NCBI RefSeq assembly: GCF_009724685.1
Contig: NZ_WMEF01000002.1
Coordinates: forward strand, 248,001 to 312,000
Length of the DNA stretch: 64,000 nucleotides
From: Lysinibacillus cavernae
GTDB taxonomy: Bacteria > Bacillota > Bacilli > Bacillales_A > Planococcaceae
Direction: 5' to 3'
Shown: positions 16,088 to 23,813 of the stretch, one piece after another
How positions within the stretch are numbered: position 1 is the first letter of the stretch
How the letters are laid out: each line of letters starts with the position of its first letter
The notes under the pieces: generated by a model
The model's input: only the letters and a program-made list of their open reading frames with translations
Databases searched by the model: none
Told to the model about the DNA's origin: nothing
Program-made: the position numbers and the translations under genes

Positions 16088-16651
16088 ATGACCGTAATTT
16101 ATTTTGTAAGACATGCACATGCCCATTATTCTGTGGATGAATATCACCGTCCACTATCCGTACAAGGGATGAAAGATGCGGAGCGTGTCACGTACTTATT
16201 CAAAGAGCAACAAATCGATGCGGTTTATGCTAGCCCTTATCGTAGAGCGATTCAAACAGTGGAGGGCATTGCACAAACCCGTCATCTACCCATCCAAACG
16301 GTGGATGCTTTAAAAGAACGACAGCTTTCCAGTGGTGCGATGGAGGATTTTCAAGCAGCGGTTCAACAAGTATGGCGTGATCCAAGCTTTGCGTGGGAGG
16401 GTGGGGAGTCTAATCAGCAGGCTATGGCCCGTGCTGTTCAAAGCTTGCAAGCAATTATGCTTGCTCATCCACAAGAGACCATCGTAATAGGCACGCATGG
16501 TAATATTATGGTATTAATGATGCACTATTTTGATCCTCAGTATGGTTACGCATTTTGGCAAAAGTTAACCATGCCAGATGTTTATCGACTAACATTCCAA
16601 GGGTTATCGTTGCGGGAGGTAAAGCATGTGTGGCAGGAAGACAGAGCATAA
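16088..16651 (+). CDS. histidine phosphatase family protein
   Basis: About 187 residues. The RHG motif is replaced by RHA (FVRHAHAHYS), a common variant, and the second histidine is in GTHGNIMVLMMHYFD. ASPYRRAIQT matches SSPYHRSILT of the paralogue at 56-628, and the C-terminal halves also align well. The start is the ATG at 16088, 6 nt after GAGGTG; a GTG at 16079 overlaps that site and is less likely. Substrate unknown. The paralogous pair in one 16-kb stretch suggests an old local duplication. Confidence 0.9.
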   Translation: MTVIYFVRHAHAHYSVDEYHRPLSVQGMKDAERVTYLFKEQQIDAVYASPYRRAIQTVEGIAQTRHLPIQTVDALKERQLSSGAMEDFQAAVQQVWRDPSFAWEGGESNQQAMARAVQSLQAIMLAHPQETIVIGTHGNIMVLMMHYFDPQYGYAFWQKLTMPDVYRLTFQGLSLREVKHVWQEDRA

Positions 16652-16819
16652 ATTTGATTTATGGGAGAAGACAATGTTACTTAACTTACATAATTACATA
16701 ATAAATTGGATATTCCTGATGGGGAATTTAGCTTGCAAGATTTCAATAATGAGTAAAAATGGATGAGTTCATGCCAGGTAATAGAAAGGGTTTAGTGGAA
16801 AAGAGTTGGCATGTTGAAC

Positions 16820-16847
16820 AAGAGATACTAATTATTTAGTATCTCTT
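16820..16847. terminator. strong hairpin 3' of the convergent phosphatase and GNAT genes
   Basis: Perfect 12-bp stem AAGAGATACTAA / TTAGTATCTCTT with a 4-nt loop. No clear T tract follows on either strand, so terminator function is only probable. Confidence 0.4.
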
Positions 16848-16858
16848 GTCCTGTAGAG

Positions 16859-17410
16859 TTAATCACGCTGCCATTCAGAACGTAATAAACCAAATAATAG
16901 TACGTCATGAAATGTGCCGAAGCGGAAAAGTTCTTGCCGTAAAATACCTTCTTTAGTGAAGCCGCATTTTTCATAGGAGCGAATGGCTGCTTTGTTGAAG
17001 CTGAAAACCTGTAGCTTAATTTTCTGGACAGCCATGTAATCAAAAATAAAGTCAATAAGCGTTCTCATCGCATCCGTGCCATAGCCATGACCGTGCCACT
17101 GCTGGCCGATTGAAATGCCCACAGCGCAAGTGCTGTTTTGCCAATTTACTGAATAAACACCACAGGAGCCAATCAGGTCATTGGTTGTTTTTTCATAGAT
17201 GCCAAAAATGAATTCCTCCTTTTTTCCACTAATACCGTGAAAGAATGCAGTGTGATCCTCGACAGTATGTGGGAAGGGAATCTCATCATTAGCGAGTAGC
17301 AATGACGTGTTTTCACTTTCGATGGCTACAAAGGCTTCTAAGTCAGCAAGAGCCATTTGCTGTAAAGTGATAGAATGACCAGCTAAAAATGTTTTTATAT
17401 AATTTTCCAT
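16859..17410 (-). CDS. GNAT family N-acetyltransferase (RimJ/RimL-like)
   Basis: 183 residues. GQQWHGHGYGTDAMRTLIDF is the acetyl-CoA-binding motif, and NKAAIRSYEKCGFTKEGILRQ is the canonical C-terminal signature of ribosomal-protein-type acetyltransferases. Family role: transfer of acetyl from acetyl-CoA to an amine; the substrate is unknown. The ATG is preceded by AAGGGAG. A short ORF with its own strong ribosome site lies just upstream. Confidence 0.88.
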   Translation of the reverse strand: MENYIKTFLAGHSITLQQMALADLEAFVAIESENTSLLLANDEIPFPHTVEDHTAFFHGISGKKEEFIFGIYEKTTNDLIGSCGVYSVNWQNSTCAVGISIGQQWHGHGYGTDAMRTLIDFIFDYMAVQKIKLQVFSFNKAAIRSYEKCGFTKEGILRQELFRFGTFHDVLLFGLLRSEWQRD

Positions 17411-17445
17411 TATTTTATTCTCCCTTTTAAGGGCTGCAAGTAGCG

Positions 17446-17502
17446 TTACAACCCTACGATTGTAGATATAACCTTTACGTCTACTGCAATTCTAGCACTC
17501 AT
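17446..17502 (-). CDS. short upstream ORF before the GNAT gene
   Basis: 18 codons (MSARIAVDVKVISTIVGL) with AAAGGAG 8 nt before the ATG. The stop lies 35 nt before the GNAT start. The intervening CCCT-TAAA-AGGG hairpin touches the GNAT ribosome site. It may be a regulatory peptide; a chance ORF is possible. Confidence 0.4.
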   Translation of the reverse strand: MSARIAVDVKVISTIVGL

Positions 17503-17612
17503 AGGCACATCTCCTTTGTTGTGAATACTTACATAGTAGCATGACGAACCTATAGCGCGAAAGATTTTTATGTTAAAATATGTAATAGTCTAGTAGAGAG
17601 TGAGGGATTTCA

Positions 17613-18197
17613 ATGCGCACAGCTTATTTTAATAATTTATTACAATACTTACCTGAAGAGGAACAACAACAATTGCAACAGGCTATCGGTGCAACAGACG
17701 GACAAATTAAAGCTTTACTGGAAGTTTTTCCGAATTGCCCACAATCCTTGATAGAGTTATTACAGGATGTTAATGGTACTTATTATTGTAAACATGGCCA
17801 AGAAACGATCAGTGTCCTTGTTTTAGGCTCCGATTTAGGGGACTATCCGTACTATCTAAAGTCGGTTGAGCAAATAATAGCAGATTATCATAATAAGCGT
17901 GAAACGATTTTTGAACGATATCAAGATTTTTTAGATTATGTAGAAGTAAATGAAAAGATTACTATGCATGTGCCATTGAACGAGCGGTTATGCTTTGCAG
18001 ATTGCATGAATAACGGTGGAACATCTAGCCTTTATATCGATTTTTCTCCTAATGAGGGTGGACAAGTTGGACAGGTGGTACGTTATGTACATGATCCTGA
18101 TAGCTTTGAGGTGATAGCCTCATCCTTTGATGACTATTTACAGCAGCTAATGGAAGGGGACTACGAATTTACTGCACTATATGAGGAGGAGTTCTGA
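17613..18197 (+). CDS. SMI1/KNR4 (SUKH) family protein
   Basis: 194 residues. CPQSLIELLQDVNGTYY and the later segment SLYIDFSPNEGGQVGQVVRY, followed by VHDPDSFEVIASSFDDYL, are typical of SMI1/KNR4 proteins. In bacteria many of these are immunity proteins for contact-dependent or secreted toxins. No toxin gene is present next to it, so that role is a family inference only. The TGA stop overlaps the ATG of the following GNAT gene. Confidence 0.8.
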   Translation: MRTAYFNNLLQYLPEEEQQQLQQAIGATDGQIKALLEVFPNCPQSLIELLQDVNGTYYCKHGQETISVLVLGSDLGDYPYYLKSVEQIIADYHNKRETIFERYQDFLDYVEVNEKITMHVPLNERLCFADCMNNGGTSSLYIDFSPNEGGQVGQVVRYVHDPDSFEVIASSFDDYLQQLMEGDYEFTALYEEEF

Positions 18198-18694
18198 TGG
18201 CCATCATGTTAATGTTCTATGAAGAAAAAGCACAAAAATTAATAGATCGGTATACAATAACTGAAGAACAGCTCCGCTATACAATATCTCCACAAGATAG
18301 TATCGAACTGGCTATGCAGGATACTAGTCGACATGCAATTTTAGCGATGGACGGTGACAAGCTTGTTACTTTTTTTGTGCTCCATGAAAAAGAAGGGGTT
18401 AAGCCCTATTCCTCCAATGAGCAGGCACTATTAATCAGGGCTTTTTCTACCGATTATTTTGAACAAGGAAAAGGCTATGCCAAGAAAGTACTCCAATTGT
18501 TACCTGACTTTGTTCGCAAGCATTTCTCGCATATTAATGAACTGGTGCTAGGGGTGAATGTGCCAAATATAGCAGCGCAAGCGCTATATAAGAAGTGCGG
18601 ATTTGTGGATGAGGGTAGACTTGTAAAAGGGCTTCGGGATGAGATAAAGGTAATGAGCTATACCATAAAGGATGATGGAAATTGGGGCAAATAA
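18197..18694 (+). CDS. GNAT family N-acetyltransferase
   Basis: 165 residues. YFEQGKGYAKKVLQLLPDFV contains the acetyl-CoA loop, and NVPNIAAQALYKKCGFVDEG is the conserved end of the fold. It overlaps the SUKH gene by one base and the next GNAT gene by 13 bases, so all three are one translation-coupled unit. AGGAGG within the end of the SUKH gene serves as ribosome site. Confidence 0.85.
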   Translation: MAIMLMFYEEKAQKLIDRYTITEEQLRYTISPQDSIELAMQDTSRHAILAMDGDKLVTFFVLHEKEGVKPYSSNEQALLIRAFSTDYFEQGKGYAKKVLQLLPDFVRKHFSHINELVLGVNVPNIAAQALYKKCGFVDEGRLVKGLRDEIKVMSYTIKDDGNWGK

Positions 18695-19116
18695 TAGAAG
18701 CAACGTTCGAACATTTACAAACACTTTGTACAATAGATCAAGAAGTTATTGGTGATCAATCAAGAGGTGACGAAATTAGGAAAGCTATTGAGGAAAAACG
18801 TTGTCTGCTCTATCAATCAGCTAAAGGCATTGCAGGTTTTCTGCTGTTTACTGATGACTTTTTTGGGCATTGCTTCATTTCCTTAGTTATTGTTAAACTA
18901 TCAGAACGGAGAAAAGGAGTCGCTTCTGCGTTAATACATGCTTATGTAAACAGAGCCAAAACGACAAAAGTTTTTTCTTCTACTAATCAATCCAACACGA
19001 ACATGCAACGAGTATTTCCGACCTTAGGGTTTGTCAAAAGTGGCTTTATTGACAACTTAGATGAGGGTGATCCTGAAATTATTTATGTACACAAGAAAGC
19101 CTCACCGCAGGAGTAG
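18682..19116 (+). CDS. GNAT family N-acetyltransferase
   Basis: 144 residues from a TTG start inside the 3' end of the preceding GNAT gene. SLVIVKLSERRKGVASALIH is motif A with the R-R-K-G-V-A loop, and TNMQRVFPTLGFVKSGFID is the C-terminal signature. The start is the least certain part. Two adjacent, dissimilar acetyltransferases probably use different substrates. Confidence 0.78.
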   Translation: MGQIIEATFEHLQTLCTIDQEVIGDQSRGDEIRKAIEEKRCLLYQSAKGIAGFLLFTDDFFGHCFISLVIVKLSERRKGVASALIHAYVNRAKTTKVFSSTNQSNTNMQRVFPTLGFVKSGFIDNLDEGDPEIIYVHKKASPQE

Positions 19117-19140
19117 GGTGAGGCTTTCATTTATTTTTTT
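19095..19140 (+). terminator. intrinsic terminator of the SUKH-GNAT-GNAT cluster
   Basis: GAAAGCCTCACC pairs with GGGTGAGGCTTTC across the stop codon. A T-rich tract (TTTATTTTTTT) follows, overlapping the convergent methyltransferase end. Confidence 0.8.
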
Positions 19141-19868
19141 GCTTTTATGAATAAAAAGGACGGACGGCGTAGCTCCTTCTCAATAGAAGGAAGCTGTTGA
19201 ATGGCTTCCTTGCCTGGGATAGGCTCAACTATTTTTTCAATCGTTAAGCCATGGGTAATTAATGTATTTACCATTGTAGCAATCGTGCGATGATATTTGA
19301 CTACACCGTCTACCAACCAAGTTTGCTCACGTAAGCCTTCTTCCTGATAGTGATCCACGGCATAATGAAGACGATTATTGTTTTCGTCATAAATCCAATT
19401 ATCATCCAATGTGTGACGAGCTGTAGCAATCGGGTGCTCCACAGAGAAAATAAAAATACCATTTGGACGAAGCTTTTGAGCAATTTGACGAATGACTGCA
19501 TCAAAATCTTTCACATAGTGTAGGGAAAGCGAACTTGTTATACAATCAAAGCTATTCGAAGCTACTTCATAATCCTCTATTGCTTGCAGCTGATAGTCAA
19601 TTTGTGGATGGCTATGTTCCTGTTTGGCGATGGCCAACATATTGCTGGAAACATCTAATGCTGTTACATGTTTGGCATGATGGTCGATACAGTAGTTGGC
19701 GAATTCGCCCATGCCACAGCCAATATCGAGTATTTGTAAATTCGCCAACGGTGGCAATAAAGACTTCATTGTGGGCTGCTCCAAGAGACGATTATAATTA
19801 TATTGCTTTTGCCTTAAAGCTTTGTATTGATTAAAAAAAATAGGATTGTCATAGATATTTTGTTTCAA
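19131..19868 (-). CDS. class I SAM-dependent methyltransferase
   Basis: About 245 residues. Motif I ILDIGCGMGEFANYC (about 45-59) and the post-I acidic TALDVSSNMLAIAK define the SAM site; SLSLHYVKDFDAVIRQI is motif IV. The start is placed at the TTG at 19868 because GGAGG lies 8 nt upstream and MKQNIYDNPIFFNQYKALR is the typical family N-terminus. The frame is open 16 codons more. The substrate is probably a small molecule, but it is unknown. Confidence 0.85.
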   Translation of the reverse strand: MKQNIYDNPIFFNQYKALRQKQYNYNRLLEQPTMKSLLPPLANLQILDIGCGMGEFANYCIDHHAKHVTALDVSSNMLAIAKQEHSHPQIDYQLQAIEDYEVASNSFDCITSSLSLHYVKDFDAVIRQIAQKLRPNGIFIFSVEHPIATARHTLDDNWIYDENNNRLHYAVDHYQEEGLREQTWLVDGVVKYHRTIATMVNTLITHGLTIEKIVEPIPGKEAIQQLPSIEKELRRPSFLFIKAKK

Positions 19869-19889
19869 TAGTAACCTCCATTTAGTGAA

Positions 19890-19903
19890 ACATAACGTTA
19901 TGT
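19890..19903. promoter_or_regulatory. 14-bp perfect palindrome, candidate operator
   Basis: ACATAACGTTATGT lies about 20 nt upstream of the methyltransferase start and next to TTGACA. Its position would suit a repressor site. The regulator is unknown. Confidence 0.4.
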
Positions 19904-20016
19904 CAATTGTGCGCATCCTTATTGTCCCATGGTGACCAAAAAAGAAATAGACTTTTATTACAATTTTTTGTAAGATGTAGATAGAGGCATGTCATTTTTT
20001 TGAATATGATTAATTT

Positions 20017-20038
20017 CCATCTATTAACAGATAGATGG
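20017..20038 (+). promoter_or_regulatory. leader hairpin before the CPBP protease gene
   Basis: CCATCTAT / ATAGATGG, an 8-bp perfect stem with loop TAACAG, followed by TTTATTTATT and then the ribosome site. The preceding gene is divergent, so this is not a terminator for an upstream gene. It may be a weak attenuator. Confidence 0.4.
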
Positions 20039-20061
20039 TTTATTTATTGAGGAGGAAACTA

Positions 20062-20823
20062 ATGAAAAATTATTTTCTACTCACAACAACGCTGTGCCTA
20101 TACAGCCTCACACTCGTGACGCATTATTTTTTAACTTTCCTAGAGAATGGTAGGGCATTCCTTGGTGTAACAATGGTGATCCCACTCGTATCCGTTGTCC
20201 TTGTTCAAAAGATTTTCGCCAAAATGTCCATTTTGCCTACTTTTTCTATATCTAAACCAACATGGCCATGGCTCCTAGCTAGCATCTTCATCCCTTTTTC
20301 GTTAGGGATCATACTGCATTTTTATTTTTATGTTACCCACCACGACTCTTTTCTCATCAAGACACCTTTCCAACTGATTTTTTTATCTGTAATAGGATTA
20401 ACCATTAGTACTGGCTCCGCTTTTTTAGAAGAAATTGTCTGGCGCGGTAATTATCATGTTTCTTTGCGTCAACGTTTCAGTTTCGGTTCCACAGCATTCA
20501 TAATCGGTGTGTTATGGTCATTCTGGCATTTACCTATTGCTTTGATATATAAACTATACATCTTGCCTGGCGTGGGGATACCTTCCTATTTAGTACTACT
20601 TTTTGTGTTATCACTTGTGCTTTCAATCGTTCGGGAATATGGTCAATCCATTATACCCGTTGCGATTTTCCATGGTATGATGAATGTCTTTTACTTAAGC
20701 GAAGGACAGCACATGACCGTTTCCATAGAAAAACAAGAGTTGATAAAATGTCTCATGCTGACAGTTGTTTTTTTCCTTTTGTGTCATAGGTTTGTAACAA
20801 TTCCTAAAAATAAAAATATTTAA
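20062..20823 (+). CDS. CPBP family intramembrane metalloprotease
   Basis: 253 residues with about seven membrane segments. The three catalytic motifs of the CAAX-protease/bacteriocin-processing (Abi) family are present: FLEEIVWRGNY (about 128), WSFWHLPIAL (about 160) and AIFHGMMNVF (about 205). Members cleave within the membrane; bacterial substrates are mostly unknown and some confer bacteriocin self-immunity. The ATG at 20062 lies 6 nt after GAGGAGG. It stands alone. Confidence 0.88.
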   Translation: MKNYFLLTTTLCLYSLTLVTHYFLTFLENGRAFLGVTMVIPLVSVVLVQKIFAKMSILPTFSISKPTWPWLLASIFIPFSLGIILHFYFYVTHHDSFLIKTPFQLIFLSVIGLTISTGSAFLEEIVWRGNYHVSLRQRFSFGSTAFIIGVLWSFWHLPIALIYKLYILPGVGIPSYLVLLFVLSLVLSIVREYGQSIIPVAIFHGMMNVFYLSEGQHMTVSIEKQELIKCLMLTVVFFLLCHRFVTIPKNKNI

Positions 20824-20908
20824 AGGGAAAAGCTGGCACTTCTTGCAAACGAGAACGTTCTTATAATTTGGAAGCAAATTCCGAAAAAGAGACGCTGGAG
20901 GTATTCTA

Positions 20909-22078
20909 TTGAATCAAGAAACATTATTATCTATTAGTAGCAACGCCTTATTTATTGCCTTTATTCTACTGCTTATCGCCATTGTACCATTAGGGCTTGC
21001 AGTCAAATCAAAGGGGAAAATGTTTGGCAAGCTAGGGCTATTTCTCACTTATGTAGCATTTGCACTGCAGCTCGTTTATTTTGTCGTGCGATGGGTGGCT
21101 GTAGACCATGCACCTGTCAGTAATATGTACGAATTTATGACATTCTTTGGCATTATGCTCACAGGGAGTTATTTAATTATCCATTTCTTATATAAGCAGA
21201 TTGTTGTCGGTTTATTTACAATCCCTGTGTCATTAATCATCCTTGGCTATGGAAGCGTTTTCGCCAAGGAAGTATCACCACTCGTTCCTTCTCTGCAAAG
21301 TCACTGGTTAACGATCCACGTCATGACAGTTGCTTTTTCCAGTGCTGTTTTATCGGTGTCTTTTGCCACTGGGTTAATTTATTTATTAAGAACGTTAGAT
21401 ATCACTAAAAAATCCATCAGTACATATAGTTTAGAGTTTGTCTTGTATTGTTTAATTGTAGTAATTGGCTTTATTGGCGCATCGACCTTTTTCAGCGTAG
21501 CGGCTGATGATGTACAAGTACGTTTTGATAATGCACAGGGACAGCAAGAACAAGCAAGCTACTCAATGATGCCCTTAATTGTTAATAAAGGTGCGGTTAA
21601 AGAGAGTGGTGAGGCGGTAGGTTTTGTAGAAATAACGAACAAAATTGATGCCAAAAAATTAAATTCGATTGTCTGGGCGTTTATGGTTGGCACTATTTTA
21701 TATGGTGTCATTCGATTAATGACAAGAAAATCGATTAGTGCCTTATTGAAGCCGTGGACAAGCCGTGTTCAGCCACAATTAATGGACGAAATATCTTATC
21801 GCGCTGTCGTTATCGGTTTCCCATTATTTGCATTAGGTGGTCTATTATTTGCCATGATTTGGGCGCAAATCGCTTGGAGTCGCTATTGGGGCTGGGATCC
21901 CAAAGAGGTTTGGGCATTGATTACCTTTTTATTCTATGCAGCCTTTCTTCATTTCCGCTTATCGAAAGGCTGGGAAGGGGAGAAGACAGCCTGGTTAGCC
22001 ATCATCGGCTTCGGCATCATCGTGTTCAACCAAGTATTTGTCAATTTAGTTATTGCAGGATTACATTCTTATGCGTAG
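20909..22078 (+). CDS. cytochrome c assembly protein, ResC/CcsB (CcsA superfamily)
   Basis: 389 residues with about eight membrane segments. The tryptophan-rich haem-handling signature WSRYWGWDPKEVWALITFLF is near residue 330, and conserved histidines (VDHAPVSNMYEF, HWLTIHV, LHFRLSKGW) flank it. This is the ResC-type half of the system II apparatus that delivers haem to apocytochrome c outside the membrane. It normally works with ResB; none is adjacent, so this is either the sole copy placed apart or a second paralogue. The start is TTG, after GGAGG. Confidence 0.88.
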   Translation: MNQETLLSISSNALFIAFILLLIAIVPLGLAVKSKGKMFGKLGLFLTYVAFALQLVYFVVRWVAVDHAPVSNMYEFMTFFGIMLTGSYLIIHFLYKQIVVGLFTIPVSLIILGYGSVFAKEVSPLVPSLQSHWLTIHVMTVAFSSAVLSVSFATGLIYLLRTLDITKKSISTYSLEFVLYCLIVVIGFIGASTFFSVAADDVQVRFDNAQGQQEQASYSMMPLIVNKGAVKESGEAVGFVEITNKIDAKKLNSIVWAFMVGTILYGVIRLMTRKSISALLKPWTSRVQPQLMDEISYRAVVIGFPLFALGGLLFAMIWAQIAWSRYWGWDPKEVWALITFLFYAAFLHFRLSKGWEGEKTAWLAIIGFGIIVFNQVFVNLVIAGLHSYA

Positions 22079-22276
22079 GCTACTTATGATGATTTAGTGG
22101 GTACTTCACTCATTTGTGTGGTGAGAATGAATAAATCTTTTGGACGGGGAACGCTGAGATTGCTACAAAGTGAGTGAGAAGTGATCAAACTAATAGGACC
22201 CTGCTTGAAAGAAAGTGCCAGGCAACCAAACTTACAGAAAACCCCACTCAACAACAATGAAAGGAGGAAAAATCCT

Positions 22277-22687
22277 ATGACCATGTCCTATTTCCTCAAA
22301 TTAAATAGCGTTAGTCTGTTGTATGGTCTGATGTTCTTTCTATCCATGGAGTTACAGGTCAATTATTATCGTATGCTAAGACTTACTGGCTGGGAGGGGG
22401 GCTTTTTGGATATTTTCTTACTTCTTGTTCAGCTAGTGGGGCTTATTGTAGCGACGATGTTTATGTATAAGCTCGTTACTGCATGGCTTGGTCACAGTCG
22501 TTTTGTTTATGGAACAATGATACTTTGGCTGCCTTATACAGTGATTTTTACAATGGTATTTGCTCGTCTATTTCCTATTGAAAATCGCGGGGATATGCCA
22601 GCGCCTGTGCAAGGACTTATCCTCTTGGTCATGCTTGTAGGGTATCCGTTGTATATTTGGATGATTAGTATTGTTGGTAGGACATGA
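22277..22687 (+). CDS. small integral membrane protein of unknown function
   Basis: About 136 residues with three to four hydrophobic segments (LLYGLMFFLSMEL, ILLLVQLVGLIVATMFMY, WLPYTVIFTMVFA, LVMLVGYPLYIWMI). No known family. The ATG at 22277 is 9 nt after AAAGGAGG; the frame extends upstream without a better start. It ends before a bidirectional terminator. Confidence 0.65.
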   Translation: MTMSYFLKLNSVSLLYGLMFFLSMELQVNYYRMLRLTGWEGGFLDIFLLLVQLVGLIVATMFMYKLVTAWLGHSRFVYGTMILWLPYTVIFTMVFARLFPIENRGDMPAPVQGLILLVMLVGYPLYIWMISIVGRT

Positions 22688-22694
22688 ATCATGC

Positions 22695-22730
22695 CAAAAA
22701 AGAGACATCCTGAAATGGATGTCTCTTTCT
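22695..22730. terminator. bidirectional intrinsic terminator
   Basis: AGAGACATCC / GGATGTCTCT, a perfect 10-bp stem. T6 on the minus strand serves the cold-shock gene, and a shorter T tract on the plus strand serves the membrane-protein gene. Confidence 0.88.
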
Positions 22731-22756
22731 ATATGCACGTCTATGTTAGGTGAAGA

Positions 22757-22957
22757 TTATAGTTTCACTACATTCGTTGCTTGAGGTCCACGGTTTCCTT
22801 CTTCTACGCCGAATTCAACTTTTTGGCCCTCTTCTAACGTTTTGAAGCCATCAGATTGGATAGCTGAGAAATGTACGAATACATCGTTGCCACCTTCAAC
22901 TGCGATGAAGCCAAAACCTTTTTCTGCGTTAAACCATTTAACTGTCCCTTGTGTCAT
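22757..22957 (-). CDS. cold-shock protein, CspA/CspB family (second copy)
   Basis: 66 residues, with RNP1 KGFGFIAV and RNP2 VFVHF. It is a close paralogue of the protein at 4530-4730 (same [18 protein letters not shown] start), differing mainly in the second half ([16 protein letters not shown]). GGGAGGG lies 8 nt before the ATG at 22957. A promoter near 23090 gives a 125-nt leader that holds a strong hairpin followed by T6. As an RNA chaperone family known to melt hairpins, the product could in principle act on such a leader. Confidence 0.95.
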   Translation of the reverse strand: MTQGTVKWFNAEKGFGFIAVEGGNDVFVHFSAIQSDGFKTLEEGQKVEFGVEEGNRGPQATNVVKL

Positions 22958-23007
22958 GTAAACACCCTCCCAAAAAAATTCAACAATCAATTTCTTCGAT
23001 CACATAT

Positions 23008-23046
23008 AAAAAACGTATTCAAAAGCTCGTATTACTTTTGAATACG
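23008..23046 (-). terminator. terminator-like hairpin inside the second csp leader
   Basis: Perfect 12-bp arms, CGTATTCAAAAG and CTTTTGAATACG, around a 9-nt loop. A T6 run follows on the minus strand. It lies between promoter and start codon. Confidence 0.7.
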
Positions 23047-23088
23047 CGTTTTTAATCATAGTAATGAAGTAATGTAATTATTAGCTTT

Positions 23089-23117
23089 ATTATAGTACAG
23101 AATTGTTTGTATATCCA
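23089..23117 (-). promoter_or_regulatory. promoter of the second cold-shock gene
   Basis: On the minus strand: TGGATA, 17 nt, TATAAT. The start of transcription would be near 23082. Confidence 0.6.
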
Positions 23118-23186
23118 GTAAATTCCGTTTTTAGTAAGGAAAAATTTACATTTGTAATCTAGTAGTAATCTATTTATGACTGACCA

Positions 23187-23813
23187 TTAGTCAATCCAGG
23201 CCCTTTCCTTGGCTACAATGACAGCTTCAGCTCGTGATTCTACGTTTAGCTTAACGAACAGTTTTGATAAATAATTCTCTACTGTGCGCTGTGTGACGCC
23301 TATTGCGGAGGCAATGGCTTTATTCGTACAGCCTTGCGCAACGAGCTGTAAAATTTCCTGTTCTTTATCGCTCAGTAATACCTCCTGTTGGACATTTGGC
23401 ATGTTGGAGCGTTGCTGGATAAAATCTAAGAAATCCGCCGCAAGTAAAATCTCTCCTCGAAGGGCTGCTTGAATTGTTTGGATAACTTGTTCCTTTGTCG
23501 CGAGCTTTGATAATAGGCCATCAATTTTTTTCTCAATCAACAGCTCGTAATAATCGGAAAGCTCGTAGCCTGTATAAAGTATAATAAGTGCCTCTGGTTG
23601 TTTTTTCCTAATCATTTCTGCTAGTTGGATGCCGTTAATTGGCTTCATATTAATGTCGATCAGGAATAACTGAAAGGTTGCTGTATCCATTCTTGGTAAA
23701 ACTGCTGCACTATCCTGCTCGGTTTCGATTTGGACATTGGCTAAATCCTGTAACAATGTTTTTGTACCATCTAAAACGACAGGATGGTCATCTATAATAA
23801 GTATGTTCATCAT
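23187..23813 (-). CDS. NarL/ComA-type response regulator
   Basis: About 208 residues. The receiver domain (1-120) has the acidic pocket LIIDDHPVV and the phospho-acceptor Asp in LFLIDINMKP. The C-terminal LuxR-type helix-turn-helix reads LSDKEQEILQLVAQGCTNKA, then IGVTQRTVENYLSKLF. Its start overlaps the 3' end of the kinase gene, a typical cognate pair. It probably activates transcription when phosphorylated by that kinase. The candidate repeats at 26044-26118 could be its binding sites. Confidence 0.9.
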   Translation of the reverse strand: MMNILIIDDHPVVLDGTKTLLQDLANVQIETEQDSAAVLPRMDTATFQLFLIDINMKPINGIQLAEMIRKKQPEALIILYTGYELSDYYELLIEKKIDGLLSKLATKEQVIQTIQAALRGEILLAADFLDFIQQRSNMPNVQQEVLLSDKEQEILQLVAQGCTNKAIASAIGVTQRTVENYLSKLFVKLNVESRAEAVIVAKERAWID

